Origin: an uncultured Clostridium sp.
Lineage (GTDB): Bacteria > Bacillota > Clostridia > Clostridiales > Clostridiaceae
Direction: 5' to 3'
Assembly: GCA_900543325.1 (NCBI GenBank)
Contig: UQQU01000001.1
Coordinates: 32,648 to 96,647 of the forward strand
DNA length: 64,000 nt
The position numbers were made by a program, and so were the translations under genes. Numbering within the stretch: position 1 is the first letter of the stretch; each line of letters begins with the position of its first letter. Positions 24,615-33,282 of the stretch are shown here, piece after piece. The notes beneath the pieces were generated by a model. It was given only the letters and a program-made list of their open reading frames with translations, searched no databases and was not told the DNA's origin.

Positions 24615-26159
24615 TTACATCAATGGAGCAACTAACTTTAATAATCCTCCACCAATTTTATAGAATAAATTTAATTTATTATAATCTTCCATAGTAATTT
24701 GCTGACACTTCTCTAAGGTTGATTTATAATCATCTTCTATTGACTTTATTGCTGGAACCTTATATAGATATGTAGCACATTCAAAATGTAAATATAAACT
24801 TCTAAAATCTAAATTTATTGTTCCAACTACTGCTTTTTCATCATCACATGAAAACACCTTAGCATGTACAAATCCAGGTGTATACTCATATATTTTAACT
24901 CCTGCCTTAATAAGTTCTGGATAATATGTTTTAGCTAACATAAATGCACTCTTTTTATCTGGAATATGTGGTAATATAATCTTAACATCAACACCTCTTT
25001 TAGCCGCATAAGTTAATGCAGTCATCATTTCATTATCTATTATTAGATATGGAGTCATAATATGAACATATTTTTTTGCTGTAGCTAATATATCTAAATA
25101 AACAGATTCTCCTACATTTTCATTATCTAAAGGACTATCTCCATAGGGCATAACATACCCTTCAGTATTTTGTCTTTCCTTTTTTATTGAAATATATTTC
25201 TCAAAATCGTCATGATTCTTCTCATTTATATTCCACATTTGTAGAAACATTAATGTAAAACTCTTCACCGCATCTCCAGTTAACATCAATGCAACATCTT
25301 TCCAATATCCATACTTTTCAATACGATTTATATATTCATCACCTAAGTTAATTCCACCATTAAATGCTACCTTACCATCTATAACAAGTATCTTCCTATG
25401 ATCTCTATTATTTTGGGCTGTAGATAAAACTGGTTTTACAGGCGAAAACATCTTACATTTTATTCCTTTATCTCTTAATACTTCTGGATAATTATAAGGT
25501 AATAATGCTAAAGAACACATCCCATCATACATAAATCTTACTTCTATTCCTTCTTTAACTTTTCTTTCTAATATTTCAAGGATAGAATTCCACATATAAC
25601 CTTCTTCTACTATAAAATATTCCATAAAAATAAAATGTTTAGCTTGCTCTAATTGAATCTTCATTTCTTCAAATTTTGCTTCACCTGAAGGAAAATATTT
25701 AATATCTGTATTTCTATAAATTGGATATCCCCCAGTATTTTTCATATACTTTGCTAAGTTAGCTACCTGCATGTCCACTTCTTCTAGCTCAGCAATAACT
25801 TCTTTATCTTGCGATAGATATTGTTGTGTTTCTCCTATAATTTTTAGTAATTTATAGTTGATAAGCTTACTTTCAACTTGAAACTTTACAAATAAATAAA
25901 ATAATGCCCCAAAAACAGGCGACACAACAAAAAGTACTATCCATGCTAATTTAAAGGATGGATTTTCATTTTTATTTAAAATATAAATAACTAAAATTGC
26001 TGTAAGTATAGTAAATACTCCATATATATATGGAAAGTATTCACTTAACCACATAAATGTAAACCCTAATATAGCAATTTGGATTATTAATAAAGCAATT
26101 ATCATTAAAATTCGCCCATAGATAACAACATTAAAAGCTTTTTTTCTAACTAACTTCAT
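24615..26159 (-). CDS. cls: Cardiolipin synthase
   Basis: A 514-residue phospholipase-D-family enzyme. Two transmembrane helices (~12-35 and ~40-60) precede two HKD motifs: HRKILVIDGKVAFNGG (about 252) and HAKVFSCDDEKAVVGT (about 432). It condenses two phosphatidylglycerol molecules to cardiolipin and glycerol at the membrane. The N-terminal two-helix arrangement and length are those of bacterial ClsA-type enzymes. It is flanked by terminators on both sides, so it is transcribed alone. Confidence 0.95.
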   Translation of the reverse strand: MKLVRKKAFNVVIYGRILMIIALLIIQIAILGFTFMWLSEYFPYIYGVFTILTAILVIYILNKNENPSFKLAWIVLFVVSPVFGALFYLFVKFQVESKLINYKLLKIIGETQQYLSQDKEVIAELEEVDMQVANLAKYMKNTGGYPIYRNTDIKYFPSGEAKFEEMKIQLEQAKHFIFMEYFIVEEGYMWNSILEILERKVKEGIEVRFMYDGMCSLALLPYNYPEVLRDKGIKCKMFSPVKPVLSTAQNNRDHRKILVIDGKVAFNGGINLGDEYINRIEKYGYWKDVALMLTGDAVKSFTLMFLQMWNINEKNHDDFEKYISIKKERQNTEGYVMPYGDSPLDNENVGESVYLDILATAKKYVHIMTPYLIIDNEMMTALTYAAKRGVDVKIILPHIPDKKSAFMLAKTYYPELIKAGVKIYEYTPGFVHAKVFSCDDEKAVVGTINLDFRSLYLHFECATYLYKVPAIKSIEDDYKSTLEKCQQITMEDYNKLNLFYKIGGGLLKLVAPLM

Positions 26160-26177
26160 AAAACTCTCCTTAAATAT

Positions 26178-26219
26178 AATAAAGGCAGTAAAATTTATAA
26201 TATCTTTACTGCCTTTATT
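26178..26219. terminator. Terminator after the methyltransferase gene
   Basis: Perfect 15-bp stem AATAAAGGCAGTAAA / TTTACTGCCTTTATT ending two bases before the stop codon region of the methyltransferase gene (26222). T-rich flanks are modest on the minus strand. Confidence 0.75.
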
Positions 26220-26221
26220 AA

Positions 26222-27385
26222 TTAGATTAAATTATCATTTTTTAATAAACTATATAGCGTTGGATTAAAATTAAATGTTTCAATTAAATTATTAACTTCT
26301 TTAAGAGATTTTTCTCTTTTTTCCTTTGAAACATTTGATTTTGAGGCTCTAATTAAAATGTTTTTTGGAGAATGTGAAATATCTATAAATTCTAATAATT
26401 GAGTCTTATATCCTGCACATTCTAATAAGTTTGCTCTTACACTATCAGTCATTAAAGCAGCTACTCTTTCTTGAACTATACCATACTTAGTTAATATTGA
26501 TAATTCATTAGCTTTCATTTGAGCATTAAATTCATGCTGGCAACATGGTACAGAGAAAATCATCTTACTATTCCACTTAACAGCGTTATATAGTGCATAA
26601 TCTGTTGCTGTATCACATGCATGTAATGTTATCACCATATCAACCTTGTTATTATATTTAAATCCATTAATATCACCTAATTCAAAGTGTAGATTTTCAT
26701 ATTTATATCTTTGTGCTATTTCATTACACTTTTTAATTACATCTTCTTTCAAATCTAAACCAATCATCTTCACATTTATATTTTTTATTTTAACAAAATA
26801 GTAATATAATACAAATGTTAAATATGATTTACCGCATCCAAAATCTAATATTGTTAACTCTTTATAATTATTCTTTTTTATTTCATCATCAATTATTTCA
26901 ATGAATCTATTTATTTGCTTATATTTATCATATTTAGAGTTAATAACTTTACCTTCTTTAGTAAATACACCTAAATCTATAAGAGGTTCAATTATCATAC
27001 CTTCTTTTAATATATAATTTTTCTCTTTGTTATGTCCTTTTTTAATAACCTTAGAATTGTCACTTTTCTTTTTACCTAAAAATACTTTTCCTTTTTTTGA
27101 TATTTTCATATCATATGTCCAATTCTCTGACCATGCTGAAAATTGCTTATAAGCTCCATTCAAATACTCATATACTTTCTCATTAATACTTTCTATATTT
27201 ATATTTTCATGAAAAACTTGCTTATCAGTAAATTTTTCTATTTGATAAAATCCCCCTTTATTTGTTTCCTTTAAATTAACTGCTATTTTATTGTATTTAA
27301 CTTCTTTATTAAGCTTATTACTTATAACAATTTTTATTATGTCATCCTTAAATACTTCATCTAATGCTTTTTTTAACTCTTCCAT
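26222..27385 (-). CDS. SAM-dependent methyltransferase (Methyltransf_32-like)
   Basis: A 387-residue protein whose C-terminal two thirds are a Rossmann methyltransferase: motif I ILDFGCGKSYLTFVLYYYF (about 180), ELGDIN (motif III area), VITLHACDTATDYAL and SVPCCQHEFNAQM. The PCCQHE signature belongs to a family (PF13679-type) found in many Firmicutes, whose substrate I do not know; RNA modification is plausible. The first ~120 residues form a separate domain of unknown function. It is bounded by terminators. Confidence 0.75.
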   Translation of the reverse strand: MEELKKALDEVFKDDIIKIVISNKLNKEVKYNKIAVNLKETNKGGFYQIEKFTDKQVFHENINIESINEKVYEYLNGAYKQFSAWSENWTYDMKISKKGKVFLGKKKSDNSKVIKKGHNKEKNYILKEGMIIEPLIDLGVFTKEGKVINSKYDKYKQINRFIEIIDDEIKKNNYKELTILDFGCGKSYLTFVLYYYFVKIKNINVKMIGLDLKEDVIKKCNEIAQRYKYENLHFELGDINGFKYNNKVDMVITLHACDTATDYALYNAVKWNSKMIFSVPCCQHEFNAQMKANELSILTKYGIVQERVAALMTDSVRANLLECAGYKTQLLEFIDISHSPKNILIRASKSNVSKEKREKSLKEVNNLIETFNFNPTLYSLLKNDNLI

Positions 27386-27504
27386 TTACATCCACCTTGT
27401 TTATGTATAATATAATATCATTTTAATTTATATAATATCATTTTTCTATTATTAATTATATATATTAAATTAAATTATTCAATTTTTTATTATTTTTTTA
27501 TATA

Positions 27505-27549
27505 TTAAAAAAATAAATAGCTAGTATAACATATACTAGCTATTTATTT
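27505..27549 (-). terminator. Terminator after the Cys-rich mini-protein gene
   Basis: Perfect 17-bp stem AAATAAATAGCTAGTAT / ATACTAGCTATTTATTT, five-base loop, U-run on the minus strand, directly behind the stop codon (27551). Confidence 0.9.
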
Positions 27550-27550
27550 T

Positions 27551-27670
27551 CTAATAATTTTCTTTTATATTTTGAGCTTTTTTACCTTTTCTATGCTCAC
27601 ATCCACAATTATTCGCCTTTTTTTCTTTTTCTTGTTGACTTGAACAACAACAGTTATGCTTTTCACCCAT
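27551..27670 (-). CDS. Cys-rich mini-protein, 39 residues
   Basis: A short gene with textbook signals: AGGAGG eight bases before ATG (27670) and a perfect terminator after the TAG. The product starts MGEKHNCCCSSQQEKEKK and continues to NNCGCEHRKGKK. The CCC and CGCEH groups are separated by a Lys/Glu/Gln linker and followed by a basic tail. The clustered cysteines and histidine suggest metal or Fe-S binding. I know no function. It stands alone upstream of the methyltransferase and downstream of cax on the same strand. Confidence 0.65.
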   Translation of the reverse strand: MGEKHNCCCSSQQEKEKKANNCGCEHRKGKKAQNIKENY

Positions 27671-27801
27671 AGTATTATTCCTCCTATAAGAAAATACATT
27701 ATAATGTTCTTTCACATTATAAAGTTATTTTACTCATTTATAGATATATAATTCTATGTAATTACAGTACTAATTAGTATTATTATTATCTAATGTTAAC
27801 T

Positions 27802-28845
27802 TTATACTATAAAGAATCCAGCCGCAATTATTAAATATACAGCAACTAATTGAGCTCCTTCTAGCCAATTTGACTCACCATCACTAGCTACTTTATTAGC
27901 TATTAAAACCGAAACAATAAGAGCAATTAACTCAAATTGATTAAATATTATGGTCATAGGTGTAAACATTAAGCTTAAAAACACAAGTACTGGAGCCACA
28001 AATAATATTATTTGTAGACTTGATCCTATTGCAATTTCAATTGCAACATCCATCTTATTTTTTAATGCCATTGTAATTGCAGTAGTATGTTCTGCTGCGT
28101 TTCCTATAATAGGAATTAATATAATACCTACAAAAGATTCACTTAAACCTAATTTACTTGTTATTCCTTCTACTCCACCTACTAAAAATTCACTTTCAAT
28201 TGCAATAAAAATAGTAGCTATTATTAATATTATTATAGCTTTTTTTAATGACCATTTTGCCTTTCCTTCTTCTTCATAATTAACTGCATATAACTCCTTA
28301 TGAGTAAAGAAAGAAAATACTAAGCTTAATATATATAGTATAAACATTATAACTGCTACTGCTATGCTTAATCCCTCATATTTAGTATTTAACAGATTAC
28401 TAGAAAAGGTATGAGTAAATACTGCAGGCACAGATAACCCTATAACTGCAAATAGCAGCATACTTGAGGTTACTTCTACTATATTTCTATTAAATTTTTG
28501 ACTTTTATGCTTAAGACCTCCTATTAGCATACTAGCACCTAATACTAATAAAATATTCCCTATTATTGATCCAGCTATTGAAGATTTAACAACTTCAAAT
28601 AACCCTTTCTTTAATGCAAAAAATGATATTATTAATTCTGTTGCATTTCCAAAGGTTGCATTTAAAAAACCTCCAATTTTAGGTCCTGAATAAAAAGATA
28701 TTTCCTCTGTACCTTCTCCCATTAATCCTGCAAGAGGTACAATTGATAAAGCTGCTAAAACAAACATAACTGCAGGAGAAAAGTTCATAAATTTTCCTAC
28801 TATGCTGATTGGAATAAAAATCAACATATATTTTAGAATTTTCAT
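27802..28845 (-). CDS. cax: Calcium/proton antiporter
   Basis: A 347-residue membrane protein with ten or eleven hydrophobic helices and the two inverted CaCA repeats, marked by GGFLNATFGNATELI (first half) and IIPIIGNAAEHTTAI (second half). The central acidic-loop region separates the halves. Cax antiporters export Ca2+ in exchange for H+. I start it at ATG 28845; a TTG five codons earlier (28860) is open, but the GGATGTGA that could serve as ribosome site favours the ATG. It is preceded by the terminator of the pentapeptide gene. Confidence 0.93.
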   Translation of the reverse strand: MKILKYMLIFIPISIVGKFMNFSPAVMFVLAALSIVPLAGLMGEGTEEISFYSGPKIGGFLNATFGNATELIISFFALKKGLFEVVKSSIAGSIIGNILLVLGASMLIGGLKHKSQKFNRNIVEVTSSMLLFAVIGLSVPAVFTHTFSSNLLNTKYEGLSIAVAVIMFILYILSLVFSFFTHKELYAVNYEEEGKAKWSLKKAIIILIIATIFIAIESEFLVGGVEGITSKLGLSESFVGIILIPIIGNAAEHTTAITMALKNKMDVAIEIAIGSSLQIILFVAPVLVFLSLMFTPMTIIFNQFELIALIVSVLIANKVASDGESNWLEGAQLVAVYLIIAAGFFIV

Positions 28846-28910
28846 ATATATCACATCCAATTCATATCAATATCTGTAGTATTTTTCCCATTAAACTAAA
28901 ATATTATTAT

Positions 28911-28945
28911 AAAAAAACTATCTATGATTTTTCATAGATAGTTTT
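28911..28945 (-). terminator. Terminator after the pentapeptide-repeat gene
   Basis: 14-bp stem AAAACTATCTATGA / TCATAGATAGTTTT with T-loop and U-run on the minus strand. Confidence 0.85.
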
Positions 28946-28951
28946 AATGCT

Positions 28952-29596
28952 TTATTTTATATTTAATCCTAATAATCTACTTAAATCTAAAGCTTGCATT
29001 GTTGTTACTGTAGTTCCATATATATTAGGAATATCTACATCAATACCTGTAATATCACAAGTAGTAAAATCTATTTTCCCTAGGAATGTTTTATTAAAAA
29101 ATCCATTAGTTAAATCACAATTTTCAAATATACTTTTCTCTATATTAACATCTTGCAATATTGATTCCATCATATTACATTCTACAAAATTTACATTATT
29201 TATCTTACTAAAAGAAAAGTTAGAGTATTTTCCTAATATATTTTCAAACAAAATATTTTTCAAGTTGCATTCATCAAATCTTGCTCCGATTAGTTTACAG
29301 TTTATGAATTGAGTTCTGTGTATACTACTACCAATAAATGATACATTAGACAAATCACAATTTTTAAATATTGTATCTATTAAATCAACTCTTTCAAAAC
29401 TACAATCAATAAAAGTTACATTATTAAATACACAGGAATCTATAGTAATACCTATATCATTTTTACTTTCAATATCTGTGTTTTCTATAAGTTTATTTTG
29501 TATCTTTTCACTATATATAAATTCCTCTCTTACATCTACAATATTTTTAACATCATCTATAAATTTAGGATTTTGTATTTTTATTAACTTCGGCAT
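28952..29596 (-). CDS. Pentapeptide-repeat protein
   Basis: A 214-residue protein in which residues ~50-195 follow the A(D/N)LXX-type five-residue rhythm (for example FIDCSFERVDLIDTIFKNCDLSNVSFIGSS, given here only as pattern), forming a right-handed quadrilateral beta helix. The C-terminal tail (MQALDLSRLLGLNIK) could be a dimerisation helix as in Qnr/MfpA proteins. Some of these mimic DNA and protect gyrase from quinolones; many have no known role, so drug resistance is only a possibility. It has its own terminator. Confidence 0.85.
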   Translation of the reverse strand: MPKLIKIQNPKFIDDVKNIVDVREEFIYSEKIQNKLIENTDIESKNDIGITIDSCVFNNVTFIDCSFERVDLIDTIFKNCDLSNVSFIGSSIHRTQFINCKLIGARFDECNLKNILFENILGKYSNFSFSKINNVNFVECNMMESILQDVNIEKSIFENCDLTNGFFNKTFLGKIDFTTCDITGIDVDIPNIYGTTVTTMQALDLSRLLGLNIK

Positions 29597-29769
29597 TAAA
29601 CTTTCTCCTCACTTTTATATCATATAATGTATATTATATACTACATTTACCATATATCATATACATTTAAACTTAGAAGAGGTTACATTACCTTTATAAT
29701 TCAATATCCTAACAAATAAATATTTAACCTTTTATTTGCTGGGATTATTCTACCTACATTACTTATAAC

Positions 29770-30030
29770 TTATTCATAACATCTCATTGCAAGAATTATT
29801 GATCTCGCTTTTAGTGTCATATACCCCTCTTTACTATTAACTGCATGTACCACTTTATCATCTTCTATTATTATTCCATAATCAGGTTCCTTTTTTATTA
29901 ATTCATTCTTTTCAGATGCTAGCAAATCCGAGAAGCGAACAATCGTTCTTACTCTGATAAAACTATCATTTTTTATTAATTTTAGTCTAGAATTTGATAG
30001 TATATTAATTTTATTTATATTATAACCCTT
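29770..30030 (-). pseudogene. Remnant of a glp-type FAD-dependent oxidoreductase (probable)
   Basis: The 86-codon open frame between stop codons has no ATG until its last 18 codons and no ribosome site, yet its end reads DDKVVHAVNSKEGYMTLKARSIILAM and then CYE-stop. From memory this matches the segment of clostridial glycerol-operon FAD/NAD oxidoreductases that normally continues as GCRERTRG. The frame begins 17 bases behind the glpK frame, where that gene normally follows. I infer a decayed downstream gene of the glycerol operon. The first ~45 codons show no clear match. Confidence 0.5.
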
Positions 30031-30047
30031 TTATGATTATTTACTAA

Positions 30048-31541
30048 TTACGCTTCCCAATGTTGAGCTCTACTAACAGCTTTTTTCCATCCATTATATA
30101 GTTTTTCTCTCTCTTCAACTTCCATATTAGGCTCATACCTTTCACCTACATACCAATTTTCTGCTATTTCTTCAAGATTATCAAAATATCCCACGGCTAA
30201 TCCAGCTAAATATGCTGCACCAAGTGCTGTAGTTTCCGTTATTATAGGTTTACATACTTCCATATTAGTTATATCTGCTTGAAATTGCATTAACAATTTA
30301 TTCTTACTAGCTCCACCATCAACTTTTAAAGTATTAATCTTACATCCTGCATCCTCTTCCATTGCATTTATTAAATCTCTAACTTGATAAGCAATAGCTT
30401 CAAGTGCTGCTCTAATTATGTGATTCTTATTTGCCCCTCTAGTTAATCCAAATATAGATCCCCTTGCATACATATCCCAATAAGGAGCACCAAGTCCTGC
30501 AAATGCTGGAACTACATAAACACCACCATTATTTTTTACCTTTTTAGCAAAGTATTCAGAATCTTGGGCATCAGCCAACATTCCCATCTCATCTCTAAGC
30601 CATTGAATTATTGCGCCTCCCATAAAAACAGATCCCTCTAAAGCATAATTTACCTTTCCATTTAATCCTACTGCTATAGTTGTTAAAAGACCATTTTTAC
30701 TTTCAACTAACTCTTCTCCAGTATTCATTAACAAGAAGCATCCTGTCCCATATGTATTTTTAGCATCACCTTTTTTAAAAGCTGCTTGCCCAAAAAGAGC
30801 TGCTTGCTGATCTCCCGCTATCCCAGCTATTGGCACCTTAATATTATCTTTTCCACCTAAATTAACATATCCATATATTTCTGAAGAACTCCTTACTTCT
30901 GGTAGCATAGCCATTGGAATATTAAGCTTATCTAATATTTTTTTATCCCATTTTAAATCTCTAATATTAAAAAGCATAGTTCTTGAGGCATTAGTATAAT
31001 CGGTTACATGAACTCTGCCATTTGTAAGCTTCCAAAGTAACCATGTATCAACTGTTCCAAAAAGCAACTTCCCTTTCTCTGCTCTTTCTCTAGCGCCATC
31101 TACATTATCTAATATCCATTTAATCTTTGTAGCTGAAAAATATGCATCTATTAATAGTCCTGTATTTTCTTTAATATATTTATCAAATCCATCACTCTTT
31201 AACTTTTCACAAATATCTGCAGTTCTTCTACATTGCCAAACTATAGCATTATAAACAGGTTCACCAGTTTGTTTATCCCATACTATTGCAGTTTCCCTTT
31301 GATTAGTTATACCTATTGCTGCTATCTGTTCTGGTTATATATTAGTTTTAGCTAAAACCTCTTGTAATACACCATATTGAGATGCCCAAATTTCCATAGG
31401 ATCATGTTCAACCCATCCCTCTTTAGGATATATTTGATTAAATTCTTTTTGAGCTACTCCATATATATTTTGTTCTTTATCAAATATTATAGCTCTTGAA
31501 CTTGTAGTACCTTGATCTAAAGCTAAAACATACCTTTCCAT
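30048..31541 (-). pseudogene. glpK: Glycerol kinase, interrupted by one in-frame stop codon
   Basis: The frame encodes a normal-length kinase (~497 codons), from MERYVLALDQGTTSSRAIIFD to the C-terminal GGASKNKLLMQF and GAAYLAGLAVGYF motifs. It is broken by TAA at 31335-31337 after AKTNI, where family members usually have Gln or Glu before PEQI. A single C-to-T change of CAA would produce it. No other stop or frameshift exists in the frame, so the lesion looks recent. A restart at TTG 31067 would give only the C-terminal 339 residues, without the N-terminal phosphate-binding loop. A sequencing error is the main alternative. GlpK phosphorylates glycerol to glycerol-3-phosphate. Confidence 0.88.
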
Positions 31542-31632
31542 ACCCTTACCTCCTAAGTAAATGCTAATATTGATAATAATAGCATATTTTTATTTCAGTA
31601 TAAAGATTTTATTAAATATCACTTTATAATAC

Positions 31633-31698
31633 AAAAAGGCTATACTATTTTATTTTACTTTAACTTAAAGTCTTTCAAATAAATTAATATAGCCTTTT
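31633..31698 (-). terminator. Terminator-like structure after the 177-residue protein gene
   Basis: AAAAGGCTATA pairs with TATAGCCTTTT across a long loop that holds a second small hairpin (ACTTTAA/TTAAAGT). A U-run follows on the minus strand. Confidence 0.5.
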
Positions 31699-31704
31699 AT
31701 AACC

Positions 31705-32202
31705 TTATTTTTTTAAATTATCTAAATTCTTTAAATTCTTTAAATTTATATCTAATATATTAATTCCAAATTCAAAACATCCATTACTAGTATTTAATGT
31801 ACTAATATCTAATTTTTCTAATTTAATTCCATATGTGTCAGTACAATAAACTTGAACTATTTTTTCAATGTCAATTGTTAATACTTTGTCTTTTAAATTC
31901 ATTCCTTCAATATCATTTATAGACTTAGTCAAAAGTGCTATAGAGCCTTTAACTAATGGATTAGAAGAATTTTTCTTAGAAATTTGGAAATCATTAATAT
32001 CAATATAAATTATATTATTTTTAAAACTAGATATTGTCATTGATGTATCAAAATCAATATTTAATCCAACTAACTTATAAATTCCACTCAAATTTATTGT
32101 ATTTCCTAAATCTATTTTTTTTATTATTGTTTTATCCTGTAAAGCAATTAAATTTAATATATCCTCTTTTGATAAATTTAATACTAAATTCTTTAATTTC
32201 AT
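31705..32202 (-). CDS. Hypothetical protein, 165 residues
   Basis: I do not recognise this protein. It is Leu/Ile/Asn/Lys-rich, without signal peptide or membrane span, with alternating beta-like stretches (GNTINLSGIYKLVGLNIDF, NIIYIDINDFQIS) and a repeated LKNL/LDNL end. The start is ATG 32202: AGAGGG lies nine bases before it, while the ATG three codons earlier overlaps that site. It sits upstream of glpK on the same strand but is separated by a terminator-like structure, so it is not part of the glycerol operon. Confidence 0.55.
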   Translation of the reverse strand: MKLKNLVLNLSKEDILNLIALQDKTIIKKIDLGNTINLSGIYKLVGLNIDFDTSMTISSFKNNIIYIDINDFQISKKNSSNPLVKGSIALLTKSINDIEGMNLKDKVLTIDIEKIVQVYCTDTYGIKLEKLDISTLNTSNGCFEFGINILDINLKNLKNLDNLKK

Positions 32203-32359
32203 ATATTTCATCCCTCTAAATAATAAAGTTTTATTCATAAAATTATATTCTCTAGTTAAAATTTAATTCCTATATTTTTATTAATATATAGTTACACATC
32301 TTTATAAGATAAAAATAAAATATTATATATACTTTTTTAAACAATAAGGGGATGATAAA

Positions 32360-33244
32360 TTGGAAAACTTTAAAGAATTGACTCTAAATGATAAAGATTT
32401 ATTTACTAATTATTTAAAAGATTTTAACAACAAATCTTATGAATACTCCTTTACTGCTTTATATTTATGGAGAGATTTATGTAAAACTAAATACTCTATA
32501 ATAAATAATTGCTTAATAATAAAAAAGGAAACTAATGATGGAACATTTTTTATGATGCCAATAGGATATAACAAGTCAACACTTCAAGAGTTAATTCTTA
32601 GATTAAAAGCCCTTTCTACTACTAATAATATTTATTTATTAGGAGATATAGAAGATAGTTTTATTTGTGATTTAAAAACATTTACTAATTTACCTTTTAA
32701 AATTATTGAAAATAGAGATACCTTCGAATATATATATTTAACAAATGACTTATTAAACTTAGAAGGTAGAAAGTATCATCAAAAGAAAAATCATTATAAT
32801 TCTTTTATAAACTCTTATAACTACACAATTACTTCTATTGACAATGAAAAAAAAATAAATGACTGTTTAGAATTATTATCAAACTGGCATTCAAAAAGAA
32901 CCTCTCTATGTAAAGAACTTCAGATAGAAACTAAAGAAATAACTGACTTACTTTATAATCTTAAATATCTAAATTTATATTCTATTGGTGTATATGTTGA
33001 AAACTCTTTAGTTGGATTTTCAATTGGAGAAATTCTAAAAGATACTGCTATAATTCACATCGAAAGATGTAACATTGATTATAAAGGAATTTATGCATTC
33101 ATAAACAGAGAATTTATAAGAAAAGATTTTTCAAAAACAATATATGTAAATAGACAAGAGGATTGTGGCTGTGTAGGTTTAAGAAAGTCTAAACTTTCAT
33201 ATAAGCCATTGTATTTACTAAAAAAATCTTTAATAATAATTTAA
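32360..33244 (+). CDS. DUF2156 (phosphatidylglycerol lysyltransferase C-terminal-like) protein
   Basis: A 294-residue protein made of a tandem GNAT-like fold. The conserved end VNRQEDCGCVGLRKSKLSYKP and GRKYHQKKNHYNSF are typical of DUF2156, related to the soluble aminoacyl-transferase domain of MprF. Here there is no membrane part, so it is not a complete lysyl-PG synthase; the substrate is unknown. The start is TTG at 32360 behind GGGGATG. It is convergent with pheT, with a shared terminator between. Confidence 0.8.
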   Translation: MENFKELTLNDKDLFTNYLKDFNNKSYEYSFTALYLWRDLCKTKYSIINNCLIIKKETNDGTFFMMPIGYNKSTLQELILRLKALSTTNNIYLLGDIEDSFICDLKTFTNLPFKIIENRDTFEYIYLTNDLLNLEGRKYHQKKNHYNSFINSYNYTITSIDNEKKINDCLELLSNWHSKRTSLCKELQIETKEITDLLYNLKYLNLYSIGVYVENSLVGFSIGEILKDTAIIHIERCNIDYKGIYAFINREFIRKDFSKTIYVNRQEDCGCVGLRKSKLSYKPLYLLKKSLIII

Positions 33245-33273
33245 AAGGAAGCTGATATCTTCAGCTTCCTTAA
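33243..33273. terminator. Bidirectional terminator between the DUF2156 gene and pheT
   Basis: Perfect 11-bp stem AAGGAAGCTGA / TCAGCTTCCTT with five-base loop between convergent genes. Confidence 0.85.
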
Positions 33274-33282
33274 ATATATTAA

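Noticed and set aside
28952..29596. Calling the pentapeptide protein a quinolone-resistance Qnr
   Set aside because: Repeat architecture alone does not show gyrase protection, and many such proteins have other or unknown roles.
31068..31334. A second lesion in glpK between the stop codon and the C-terminal part
   Set aside because: The translation of this stretch (PEQIAAIGITNQRETAIVW onwards) is open and in frame with both sides, so only one stop exists.
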